Assembly: GCF_013394385.1 (NCBI RefSeq)
Contig: NZ_AP022834.1
Location: 1,736,001 to 1,800,000 of the forward strand
Reading direction: 5' to 3'
Origin: Kocuria sp. TGY1127_2
Lineage (GTDB): Bacteria; Actinomycetota; Actinomycetes; Actinomycetales; Micrococcaceae
Length of the DNA: 64,000 nucleotides
Both the position numbers and the translations under genes were made by a program. The notes beneath the pieces were generated by a model, which worked only from the letters and a program-made list of their open reading frames with translations, searched no databases and was not told where the DNA came from. Positions 1 through 7,626 of this stretch are shown here, piece after piece (positions within the stretch are counted from its first letter, which is position 1; each line of letters begins with the position of its first letter).

Positions 1-94
1 GCAGGTTTTCGGCTCGAGTGCGCCGCATTCGGGATGATTCGGTACCCTATATAGCGAGGTCACCCACCGATTTCGAGAGAAGGTCACCAGTCCC

Positions 95-367
95 ATGAGC
101 ACTCCTTGGATCCGCGCCCGCCGCTACATCATCGGAGCAATTTTCGTCGCCGGAGCCGCATTCTTCGTCTGGAGCATTCCCAGCGACGGAACCGTCGGCC
201 AGTTCGTTGACTGGACCATCGGGTTCTTGCTCGTATGGGCCGTCCTCCTGGCCCTTGCCGGAATCTACGCCGCCGCCAAACCAACCCGCGCCGAAAAGGA
301 AGAACTGCAGCACTTCCAAGCCATCGAGGGTTCCCACAGCGCCGATCGCGCGCAGCTGTCCAAATAG
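95..367 (+). CDS. Small two-helix membrane protein, function unknown
   Basis: A 90-residue protein with two predicted membrane helices, roughly residues 10-28 and 38-60, joined by a short acidic loop. A charged cytosolic-type C-terminus (residues 63-90) follows. The ATG is preceded by an AGAGAAGG purine stretch at a slightly long spacing. It is followed within 25 nt by a strong rho-independent terminator, so the transcript ends here. The upstream neighbour lies outside the window. I do not recognise a named family; small two-helix proteins of this type are common in actinobacteria. That it is coding is fairly secure (GC-rich third positions, sensible hydropathy), but the function is unknown. 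Confidence 0.7.
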   Translation: MSTPWIRARRYIIGAIFVAGAAFFVWSIPSDGTVGQFVDWTIGFLLVWAVLLALAGIYAAAKPTRAEKEELQHFQAIEGSHSADRAQLSK

Positions 368-389
368 ATCTTCCGATAGAACGCACGAG

Positions 390-419
390 AAACCCCCGGG
401 GGCAGAACCCCGGGGGTTT
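390..419 (+). terminator. Rho-independent terminator after the small membrane protein
   Basis: A perfect 12-bp GC-rich inverted repeat (AAACCCCCGGGG / CCCCGGGGGTTT) with a 6-nt loop, ending in a short T run. It lies between the end of the plus-strand small gene and the end of the minus-strand monooxygenase, so it can serve both directions. Confidence 0.85.
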
Positions 420-443
420 TGTGTACGACCCCGAAACCCGCTT

Positions 444-1469
444 CTAGAGCCGTGGCTCCCACCCCAGTGCCGGGCCGATCTTCGTCGCACATTGTTCGAG
501 AATGTGCCGCCAGTCCGAGGGCTCGAGTTCGAACGGCAGCTCCACGATGAATTCGTCTGCGGCCTCGAACGAGGGATCGGATCTCAGCTGCTCGACGATC
601 TGTCCGGTGCTTCCCATCCGGTCCATCGCTATGATCGTCTTCTCCCCCAAGACCTTTCGGGTTCGAGGCGTGCGACGTTGGACGTATTCCTCGTAGCGAG
701 CGCGCTGTTCAGGTGAGGTCTCATCGGTCGGGACGACGACGCGCGCTTGCGCAACCCGGCCGGGCCTCTGCTCCGGCAGGGCCTCACGATAAGCACGGAT
801 CAGAGCGGCCTGGGCGGCATCGAAATCGCGGATGCCGTTCTCCGTCGAACCGATGTTGCTCACCAACAAGCCCAGACCCGTCTCGCCGGCCCATCGTGCG
901 GACTTCAACGACCCTGAACCGTAGGAGAGCCTCTCGACCAGGCCCGGACTGAGAGGCTGAACCGTCTCGGAATCGAAGTTCCCGCCGAAGCCTTCGTACG
1001 GTCCGACGTCGCGGATCTTCTTCCCTTGGAGGAGGCCGATCAGACGCATGATCCTCTCGTACCCGTAATCATCCGCTTCCCAGCCCGGACCGAATACGGT
1101 CCTGTTCACGGCGTCATCGAAGCGCGGCGGGTGAACGCTCAGCCCGGGACGGAGCCTCCCGCCGGTCAGAAGATCAGCAACCCCCAGGTCCTCGGCCAAT
1201 CGGTACGGATTCTCGAATTCGAGGGGAATCACTGCGCTTCCGAGCTCGATCCTCTCTGTGGCCTGCGACAACGCACCGAGCATGACGCCGGGAGCCGTGA
1301 CCCCGTACTGCATGTGGCGTGTACGCAACCACCCCGAGTCGAACCCCAGGGTCTCGGCGTGGCGAAAAAGGTCGATCGCATCTGCGAACCCCTGGGACGG
1401 GTTCTCCGGGCTGAACGGAGCGATGTGGAGGAATCCGAGGTGTTTGAGGGGAGAACCGTTGGCAGGCAT
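444..1469 (-). CDS. LLM-class flavin-dependent oxidoreductase (bacterial luciferase-like monooxygenase)
   Basis: A 341-residue protein with the luciferase-like TIM-barrel pattern. It starts with a strand reading GFLHIAPF, followed by FADAIDLFRHAETLGFDSGW and RIELGSAVIPLEFENPYRLAEDLGVAD. These are the hallmark 'AE.lGfds.W' and 'i.lGt.V.p....P..lAe....d' blocks of the class. Such enzymes use reduced FMN/F420 or oxidise small organic substrates; the substrate here cannot be told. The ATG start has an AAGGAG Shine-Dalgarno sequence 5-6 nt upstream. It lies 85 nt downstream of, and on the same strand as, the acyl-CoA ligase, so the two may be co-transcribed and act on one substrate (inference). 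The length fits the family (330-370 aa). Confidence 0.88.
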   Translation of the reverse strand: MPANGSPLKHLGFLHIAPFSPENPSQGFADAIDLFRHAETLGFDSGWLRTRHMQYGVTAPGVMLGALSQATERIELGSAVIPLEFENPYRLAEDLGVADLLTGGRLRPGLSVHPPRFDDAVNRTVFGPGWEADDYGYERIMRLIGLLQGKKIRDVGPYEGFGGNFDSETVQPLSPGLVERLSYGSGSLKSARWAGETGLGLLVSNIGSTENGIRDFDAAQAALIRAYREALPEQRPGRVAQARVVVPTDETSPEQRARYEEYVQRRTPRTRKVLGEKTIIAMDRMGSTGQIVEQLRSDPSFEAADEFIVELPFELEPSDWRHILEQCATKIGPALGWEPRL

Positions 1470-1554
1470 GCGACTCCTTGAGAACCGGAAACAGTGCGTA
1501 TCTACATCTCAACCGTGAGCGTACCGAACTATTCCGCCTGCCTCCTGCGGAAGG

Positions 1555-3186
1555 TCACGAGATGTAATCGGCCCGAAGCTTCTTCTTGTTGAGCTTGCCG
1601 ACGGAGGTCCTGGGAAGTTCGTCGACGACCACAACCTTGTCCGGCAGCTGCCATTTGGCGAATCTGGTCAACAGCGTGGACCGGACGTCATCGGCCTCGA
1701 CAGATTCTCCGCCGCGTGGGACCACATACGCCACGGGGCGCTCATCCCATTTCTCGTCCGGAACCCCGATCACGGCCGCCTCTGCAATACGCGGATTGTC
1801 CAGGATCGCGTTTTCCATATCGATCGAAGAAATCCACTCACCGCCGGATTTGATGACGTCCTTCAGGCGATCGGTCAGTTTGAGGTATCCGTTCGCGTCG
1901 ATCACCCCGACGTCACCGGATCGCCACCATCCGTCGGCGAATGAATCCGCTGATTCGGGACGATTGAAGTACTCCTGCGTGATGAACGGGCCTTTGTAAT
2001 AGACCTCGCCAGCGGACTCGCCGTCGTGCGGGAGCTCCGTGCCGTCCAATGCGACGATTTTGATGTCCGTACCGGCGCTCGGCAGACCCTGCGAACGCTT
2101 CAGATCCCACCATTCGTCGTCGCTCAGCCCTTCGAGCGAACGCTTGCGAATCCAGTTGATCGCCACGATGGGCGAGGTCTCCGAGGCGCCGTAACCATGG
2201 ACGATGTCAGCGTTCGCGGTTTCCTGGAAGCCTTTCATGAGCGCGAGCGCAGGTTCGGAACCGGCCACGACCACACGCAACCCTTCGAGATCCACGGCTT
2301 CGGGGCGGTGGCGGAAGTATTCGAGAATCGGGGTCCAGATCGCGGGCGAACCGTTGGAGATCGTCACCTCTTCATGGACCAACGCTTCGGCGAGGTCTTC
2401 GACTTCGGTAGCCGCATATTGGCCGGGCATCACCAGTTTCGAGCCCGCCAAGACGGCCGCGTGGAGGAATCCCCAGGTCATAACGTGGAACATGGGGGTC
2501 ACCGGCATCAAACAGTCTCGATGGGTGAAGCTCAGCGACGTGTGGAGCGCCCAAGCGTGGAGACAGACGGCGCGGTGTGAGTAGAAGATCCCTTTCGGAC
2601 GCCCGGTGGTTCCGGTCGTATATCCGGCATAGGCCGCGGTCGCCTCCTCGATCTCCTCCCAGGCATACTCCTGGGGCTGAGTGGACATGAGGTCTTCGAG
2701 GTAAATCGGGTTCGCCAAATTCGTCGATATCTCGGACCCTCTCCGGTCCGAGAGAATGATCCATCCCCTGACGTCTCCGGTCCCCTGGATTCCTTCTGCG
2801 ATCGGCAGGAGGGATTCGTCGACCACGACCCACTGCGCCCCCGAGTGCTTCACCACGTACGTCAGATCTTCGCGGGACAGCTTGAGGTTCAGTTGCAGAT
2901 GGGTTGCCGCGAGTCCCGGGAGGGCGAAGTACAGTTCCATGTGCCGTCGCGAGTTCCAGTCCATGACGCCGACGACGTCGCCCGCCTGGACCCCTGCTTC
3001 GGCCAAAGCGTGCGCCATTTGAGATACGCGCTTGATTTCGGTCGCGTAATTCGAACGCTCCCATGTACCGGCTGCTCCCTTGTAGACGACTTCCGTTTCC
3101 GGGAAGGTCCGCGCCGCGTGCCGGAGCATGGTCGTCACATTGAGTTGGTAATTGTCAGCCATGGTTGACGGATGTCCGTAGAGCAA
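1555..3186 (-). CDS. AMP-forming fatty acyl-CoA ligase (AMP-binding family)
   Basis: A 543-residue ANL-superfamily enzyme that adenylates a carboxylic acid and transfers it to CoA. The P-loop YTTGTTGRPKG is at about residue 190 and the HGYGASETSP adenylate motif at about 330. The hinge DRLKDVIKSGGEWIS is at about 435, and the C-terminal catalytic lysine is in LPRTSVGKLNKKKLR. The overall sequence resembles medium/long-chain FadD/AlkK-type ligases rather than acetyl-CoA synthetase. I chose the TTG at 3186 because GGAAAGG sits 7 nt upstream; an ATG at 3162 (MADNYQ...) is the main alternative, and the longest frame reaches 3219. It is divergent from the MFS carrier and upstream of the flavin monooxygenase. 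The exact acid substrate is unknown. Confidence 0.9.
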   Translation of the reverse strand: MLYGHPSTMADNYQLNVTTMLRHAARTFPETEVVYKGAAGTWERSNYATEIKRVSQMAHALAEAGVQAGDVVGVMDWNSRRHMELYFALPGLAATHLQLNLKLSREDLTYVVKHSGAQWVVVDESLLPIAEGIQGTGDVRGWIILSDRRGSEISTNLANPIYLEDLMSTQPQEYAWEEIEEATAAYAGYTTGTTGRPKGIFYSHRAVCLHAWALHTSLSFTHRDCLMPVTPMFHVMTWGFLHAAVLAGSKLVMPGQYAATEVEDLAEALVHEEVTISNGSPAIWTPILEYFRHRPEAVDLEGLRVVVAGSEPALALMKGFQETANADIVHGYGASETSPIVAINWIRKRSLEGLSDDEWWDLKRSQGLPSAGTDIKIVALDGTELPHDGESAGEVYYKGPFITQEYFNRPESADSFADGWWRSGDVGVIDANGYLKLTDRLKDVIKSGGEWISSIDMENAILDNPRIAEAAVIGVPDEKWDERPVAYVVPRGGESVEADDVRSTLLTRFAKWQLPDKVVVVDELPRTSVGKLNKKKLRADYIS

Positions 3187-3427
3187 TGGTGCCCCTTTCC
3201 TCGGCGCCACGTGCATCACCTATGATGTGACCCACGCCCTAAATTTTGTCCAACTATACGGGTTGATGACGCTGTGCAGTCCCTTCGAGACTTTCCTGCT
3301 TTCACCAACAATTCATAAAGCCGGTACCTCTTCTTTGATGCCAGCTCCCTTTCCGCCCCCGGCGGTCCCCTAGCATTCACCAAGTCAGGTGCGAATCAGC
3401 GCACTCCCCGATTCAAAGGAAACGCCG

Positions 3428-4765
3428 ATGAACTTCGATGGCTTCGACAGCCCGAGAACACGCAGGTTCCAGCGAAAAGTCACCCTCCTCTCTGCGGGCG
3501 GGGTGTTCCTGGATGGCTTCGATCTGACGATCATCGCCGTTGCGATGCCGATGATCGTCGGCGAATGGGGCCTCGATGCCGGCGAAAAATCCATCCTGAC
3601 CAGCAGCGCCATCATCGGTTCCTTCATCGGTGCCGTATCACTGGGCAACCTAACGGACCGGTTCGGACGGAAAGCGATGTACGTCATCGACCTCCTGGCG
3701 TTCGTCCTGTTCGCCGTCCTCACGGCGTTTTCCCCGAACCTCTGGTGGTTGGTCGTCTTCCGTTTTCTGCTGGGCATCGGCATCGGCGCGGACTACCCGA
3801 TCTCCGCGACCCTGGTTTCCGAGTTCGCGCCGAAGAACGGACGCGGCAAGCTCTCGACATCTCTCGGGGCCATGTGGTTCGTCGGGGCCGTGGTTGCCTA
3901 CCTCGTCGGTCTCCTGACTTTGCCTTTGGGCGACTTCGCTTGGAGAGCAATGCTCTTGATCGGCGCAATTTTCGCCCTGGTCGTCTTCATTTTCCGTGTG
4001 ACGCTTCCGGAATCTCCACGGTGGTTGGTCGCCCACGGCCGGTTCGAGGACGCCAAGGACGTCGTCGAGAAAGTCACCGGGGTGCGCCCGAGCCACCACG
4101 AGGTCGAGGCCGAGGCCACCCGCCCTGCTCACGCCCCCGCCCGCACGGCACGTCTACTGAGTCTCTTCACGGGTCGCCAGCGGAACAGGACGTTGTTCGT
4201 CTGTGGATTCTGGTTCTGCTATGCCACGGCCTACTACGGGATTTCGATGTACACCCCGACCATCCTTGCGCCGTTCACTCAGGGAAACCAGGTCGCGGTC
4301 ATCGTGGGTTCCGGAATCGTGGCCGTGCTGGGGTTGGTCGGATCCGTCATCGGCATGAACCTCGTGGATTCATGGGGAAGGCGCCCGCTAATCATCACGT
4401 CCTTTGCCGGGCTGACGGTATCCCTTGCGGTTCTGGCACTGACCGTGAACCCGCACCTGATCTTCCTGATCGTCCTGTTCAGCGTCGCGGTTCTCTTCGC
4501 AAATTCCGGAGGCGGGATCCTCAACTTCGTCTACCCGACGGAGCTCTTCCCTACCGAGCTCCGAGCCACGGGATCCGGATTGGCGACCTCAGTAAGCCGT
4601 ATCGGTTCGATCCTGGGCGTCGTCGCCTTTCCGAATATGGTCGCCGCGTGGGGCAACAACGTGGCTCTGTGGGTCTTCGCGGCCGTAGGGTTGGCGGGAC
4701 TGCTGATCTGCGTCTTCATGGCCCCCGAGACCAAGAATCGCGGCCTGGAAGAAATCAACTCGTAA
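3428..4765 (+). CDS. MFS transporter of the metabolite/phosphate:H+ symporter type
   Basis: A 445-residue 12-helix MFS carrier. The helix-1 motif DGFDLTIIAVAMPMI and the loop 2-3 signature GNLTDRFGRK are present. In the fourth helix, GIGIGADYPISATLVSE resembles the G-x-DYP-S-A-SE signature of phosphate/metabolite:H+ symporters. A second loop signature, DSWGRRP, lies at mid-protein, and the PE(T/S)KNRGLEE ending is typical of sugar-porter-like MFS. The start was set at 3428, where AAAGGA lies 7 nt upstream. It sits 11 nt before the metallophosphoesterase, almost certainly in one operon, which suggests that substrate import or export is tied to phosphoester hydrolysis. The substrate is not determinable. 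Confidence 0.88.
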   Translation: MNFDGFDSPRTRRFQRKVTLLSAGGVFLDGFDLTIIAVAMPMIVGEWGLDAGEKSILTSSAIIGSFIGAVSLGNLTDRFGRKAMYVIDLLAFVLFAVLTAFSPNLWWLVVFRFLLGIGIGADYPISATLVSEFAPKNGRGKLSTSLGAMWFVGAVVAYLVGLLTLPLGDFAWRAMLLIGAIFALVVFIFRVTLPESPRWLVAHGRFEDAKDVVEKVTGVRPSHHEVEAEATRPAHAPARTARLLSLFTGRQRNRTLFVCGFWFCYATAYYGISMYTPTILAPFTQGNQVAVIVGSGIVAVLGLVGSVIGMNLVDSWGRRPLIITSFAGLTVSLAVLALTVNPHLIFLIVLFSVAVLFANSGGGILNFVYPTELFPTELRATGSGLATSVSRIGSILGVVAFPNMVAAWGNNVALWVFAAVGLAGLLICVFMAPETKNRGLEEINS

Positions 4766-4776
4766 GGAGCAAGCAC

Positions 4777-6348
4777 ATGTCTGACCGGGACAATGCCGGA
4801 ACGTCCCAGGGATTCGCGACCACCAGTTCGCGACGGGTCATTCCGGACGCGGCCGCTCCCTTCCGCCGTCTCCACCCCGGTCCGGGCGAGCCGCATACCG
4901 CGCGCACGGACCTGATGCCGGCCAATGCCGCCTGGCCCGACGCCGGCACGCAGGTCCTGGGCCTGGTCCATTTCACCGATTTTCAGCTGGCGGACTTGGC
5001 CTCTCCCGCCCGACTCGAGTTCCTGCAGAAGCTCGACGGCCAGCCGGACTGGAAGGGGATGATTCCCTCCTACCGGCCTCAGGAGTTCTTGCAGTACCAC
5101 GCGATCGAAGGCATGGTTCGAGCGATGAATTCCCTGGTCGAAGCCCAACCGGATATTTGGGACCTGGCGCTCACGACCGGCGACAACTCCGATTCCTCGC
5201 AACGCAATGAGATCGAGGCGTACCTGCGGTCTTTGACGGGCGGCGTCGTCAAACCGGCCGCAGGATCACGGGAGTTCCAGGATGCGCCGGTAGGGATGGA
5301 CGATCCGCAATACTACAACCCGGAGCCGTCTTCCCGTGACAGGTACAAGACCGAATTCGGGTTTCCCGACGCTCCAGGCGCGTTGTCCGAAGCAACGAGG
5401 TCTTTTGGGACGGACGGCTTGGGTTTGCCCTGGTTGACCTGTTTCGGGAACCACGACTGCTTGGTCCAAGGGCGGGCGTCGCTTCCCGGGGGTTTGGACG
5501 ATTTCCTGTCGGGGCCGCGCAAGCCGATTGAGCTCGACGCCGCTTCGGTCCCGGAGGGCGCCAAGACCCCGGCGTACGTCAACGATCCGATGTGGTCCAC
5601 GCGCGGACCCACGAAAGACATCGACCCTTCGGATGGCCGAACCGTATGGAGCAAAAGTGACTACGTCAGAGCACACCTCGACTCTCCCGGTTCGCCGCGC
5701 GGCCACGGATTCACGGATGTCAATTTGCACGACGGCGTGACCTACTACGCCCACGATCCGAACGACGACGTGCGGATCCTGGTGCTGGACACCACCAATA
5801 CGGCCGGTCACGTGGACGGATGCGTCGACGATACGCAGTTCCGGTGGCTCCGGGATCAGCTCGACGCGTCCGCCGCCGAAAGCCGGATCGTAGTTCTGGC
5901 TTCACATCACGGGCTGTCCACGCTGAACAACGACTACGGGATCGGCGATTCGCGAGGCACCTTGCATCTGGCCGACGACGTCGAGGCCCTACTTCATTGC
6001 TACCCGAACGTGGTCCTGTGGCTCTCCGGCCACACGCACGTCAACAAGGTGACGCCGCGACCCGGACGCGCACCCGAGAACGGGTTCTGGGAGGTCTCCA
6101 CGGCCTCCATTTCGGAGTGGCCGGTGCAATTCCGAGGAGTTCAGATCTTCGTATCCGACAGTGTGGTACGCATCCGGACGACGATGGTCGACTCGCAGAT
6201 CCCCGAGTCGCCGACCTCCACGCGTGGGCTCGAAAACCTGGCGGCCTTGCATCGGGAGCTCGGCGCAAACGACACAGGTTCCGTCGGTGGACTGCATGCG
6301 GAGGGCACACGGGATGATCGCAACGTTGACCTCCTCGTAGCCATCTAG
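4777..6348 (+). CDS. Metallophosphoesterase, PPA1498 (TIGR03767-like) family
   Basis: A 523-residue calcineurin-like phosphoesterase. Metal-binding blocks in order are HFTDFQ (about residue 66), TTGDNSD (about 134), FGNHDC (about 224), ASHHGLS and SGHTHVN (about 417). The first block is D-x-Q rather than the usual D-x-H, which I believe is normal for this actinobacterial family. The N-terminal 50 residues (SSRRVIPDAAAPFRRLHPG) are typical of the PPA1498 group, whose founding member carries an RR-type leader; no convincing hydrophobic signal is visible here. The ATG is preceded by AAGGAG at 4764-4769. It is translated just after the MFS gene. The substrate is unknown. Confidence 0.85.
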   Translation: MSDRDNAGTSQGFATTSSRRVIPDAAAPFRRLHPGPGEPHTARTDLMPANAAWPDAGTQVLGLVHFTDFQLADLASPARLEFLQKLDGQPDWKGMIPSYRPQEFLQYHAIEGMVRAMNSLVEAQPDIWDLALTTGDNSDSSQRNEIEAYLRSLTGGVVKPAAGSREFQDAPVGMDDPQYYNPEPSSRDRYKTEFGFPDAPGALSEATRSFGTDGLGLPWLTCFGNHDCLVQGRASLPGGLDDFLSGPRKPIELDAASVPEGAKTPAYVNDPMWSTRGPTKDIDPSDGRTVWSKSDYVRAHLDSPGSPRGHGFTDVNLHDGVTYYAHDPNDDVRILVLDTTNTAGHVDGCVDDTQFRWLRDQLDASAAESRIVVLASHHGLSTLNNDYGIGDSRGTLHLADDVEALLHCYPNVVLWLSGHTHVNKVTPRPGRAPENGFWEVSTASISEWPVQFRGVQIFVSDSVVRIRTTMVDSQIPESPTSTRGLENLAALHRELGANDTGSVGGLHAEGTRDDRNVDLLVAI

Positions 6349-6379
6349 CGCACTTGCGTGCCTCACGGCGCCCGGCCTG

Positions 6380-6395
6380 CACGGTCGAGACCGTG
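6380..6395. terminator. Small hairpin between convergent genes
   Basis: CACGGTC and GACCGTG form a 7-bp stem around a 2-nt spacer, in the 90-bp gap between the convergent metallophosphoesterase and HxlR genes. It has no T-run, so a terminator role is tentative. Confidence 0.35.
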
Positions 6396-6438
6396 AGCGT
6401 ATCCTTAGGCCAGCGGCAGACGATCGAGGGGCGAGACC

Positions 6439-6825
6439 TCACACCTTCGAGGAGTCGTGATGCATCCGGGATCGAATAATGGCCTCCGCGCTGCTCTCCG
6501 CCCAGCGGCGCATGGCGTCGATGGGCTCGGCCAGACTCCGGCCGAGTTCCGTCAGCTCGTAGTCGACCCGCGGAGGCACGGAACCGGCCGCATGGCGAGT
6601 GACGAGACCGTCTCGTTCCATCGATCGAAGGGTCTGTGTCAGTACCTTTGGGGTCACTCCCCCGATGCTGTCCCGTAACTGCGTGAACCGCATCCGCCCC
6701 TCTCCCAGGCTGGTGACGATGAGGGGCGTCCAACGATCGGTCACGTGACGGAGCACGGTCCGCGACGGACAGTGCGGGTCCATGATGTCGAACTCGCGTT
6801 CCGGGGAAGAGACATTTGTAGCCAA
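6439..6825 (-). CDS. HxlR-family winged-helix transcriptional regulator
   Basis: A 128-residue HxlR/DUF24 protein. Blocks are CPSRTVLRHVTDRWTPLIV (the usual 'Cp....l.ligGkW...il' entry, including the redox-capable N-terminal Cys), RFTQLRDSIGGVTPKVLTQTLRSME (recognition helix) and ERDGLVTR with PPRVDYELTELG (wing). I placed the start at a TTG (6825), because AAGGAAAG lies about 5 nt upstream; the next ATG in frame (6783) would trim the N-terminus to just before the Cys. It is divergent from the NAD(P)-binding oxidoreductase. A GTATC-N5-GATAC repeat lies between them, as expected for an HxlR regulator controlling its neighbour, often in response to quinones, aldehydes or disulfide stress. Confidence 0.9.
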   Translation of the reverse strand: MATNVSSPEREFDIMDPHCPSRTVLRHVTDRWTPLIVTSLGEGRMRFTQLRDSIGGVTPKVLTQTLRSMERDGLVTRHAAGSVPPRVDYELTELGRSLAEPIDAMRRWAESSAEAIIRSRMHHDSSKV

Positions 6826-6850
6826 AATTGCTTTCCTTAGTTTCCTTGAG

Positions 6851-6884
6851 GTACTCGGTATCAAAAAGATACTCTTTGGGTACG
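6851..6884. promoter_or_regulatory. Candidate HxlR operator in the divergent promoter
   Basis: A perfect inverted repeat GTATC-AAAAA-GATAC at 6858-6872 is flanked by GTAC at 6851-6854 and at 6880-6883. The GTAC copies lie outside the core on both sides. The site is just upstream of the TTG start of the hxlR gene (6825) and about 60 nt upstream of the oxidoreductase start (6931), where one dimer could control both promoters. Confidence 0.6.
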
Positions 6885-6930
6885 TGGTCGGCAAGAGCCG
6901 CCGGCACATCTACCAGCAAAGGGTTGAATC

Positions 6931-7536
6931 ATGAAGATCGCAGTCATTGGAGCCACAGGAATGGTCGGATACCGCACCGTCGCGGAAGCCGCTCAGCGGG
7001 GACATACCGTGGACGCGTATTCGCGCAGCGGCAAGGAGGTCGAAGGCGCTCAGTCGGCCCGCGCGCTGGATCTCGCGGACACTGCCGCGGTCACCGAGGT
7101 CATTGCCGGACACGATTACACCGTCATCACCGTGGTCAGCGGCCGCACCGGCGACTACGCCGACGACATCAAGAACCACCGCAATCTGTTGGCGTCAGGG
7201 CCAGAGGGCAAGTTCCTTGTGGTCGGAGGCGCCGGCGCTCTCTACGCCGACGAGAACACTATGCTCAAGGACACGGAGGGGTTCCCGGCGCAGTTCAAGA
7301 CGGAAGCTGATGCTTTCGCGGAGGTCTACCGTGACTACGTGTCCTCACACGGTATGGACTGGACGATGCTGGCTCCCGCGCCGATGATCGCCCCGGGCGA
7401 GCGAACCGGCGCATACAAGACCGAACTGGACCGGCCCGCGGGGGACTCGGTATCCGCCGAAGACTTCGCGGTCGCAATTGTCGATGAGGCCGAATCGCAG
7501 TCGCATCAGGGCAAACGCTTCACCGTGGCGAACTAG
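6931..7536 (+). CDS. NAD(P)-binding oxidoreductase (NmrA/SDR-a type)
   Basis: A 201-residue atypical short-chain dehydrogenase. It has the N-terminal dinucleotide motif MKIAVIGATGMVG (GxxGxxG), a second-strand Ser/Arg pair in DAYSRSGK favouring NADP(H), and FLVVGGAGALY followed by DWTMLAPAPMIAPGERTG. This is the pattern of NAD(P)H-binding proteins (YwnB/NmrA-like) often controlled by HxlR regulators. No YxxxK catalytic pair is obvious, so it may act as a redox-sensing or quinone-reducing protein rather than a classic SDR. AAAGGGTTG precedes the ATG. The gene is followed by a GC hairpin shared with uvrB. Confidence 0.85.
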   Translation: MKIAVIGATGMVGYRTVAEAAQRGHTVDAYSRSGKEVEGAQSARALDLADTAAVTEVIAGHDYTVITVVSGRTGDYADDIKNHRNLLASGPEGKFLVVGGAGALYADENTMLKDTEGFPAQFKTEADAFAEVYRDYVSSHGMDWTMLAPAPMIAPGERTGAYKTELDRPAGDSVSAEDFAVAIVDEAESQSHQGKRFTVAN

Positions 7537-7567
7537 TACCGCTTGGGCGTTCTCCGACGCCCCCCCC

Positions 7568-7597
7568 TGAGGGCCCGGTCATCCGAACCGGCCCTCA
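7568..7597. terminator. Bidirectional terminator between the oxidoreductase and uvrB
   Basis: TGAGGGCCCGGT pairs with ACCGGCCCTCA (one bulged C), about a 7-nt loop. It lies between two convergent genes, immediately after a run of seven C residues. Confidence 0.65.
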
Positions 7598-7626
7598 AGA
7601 CGTCCGCGCGTGATCCCACCGTCAGA

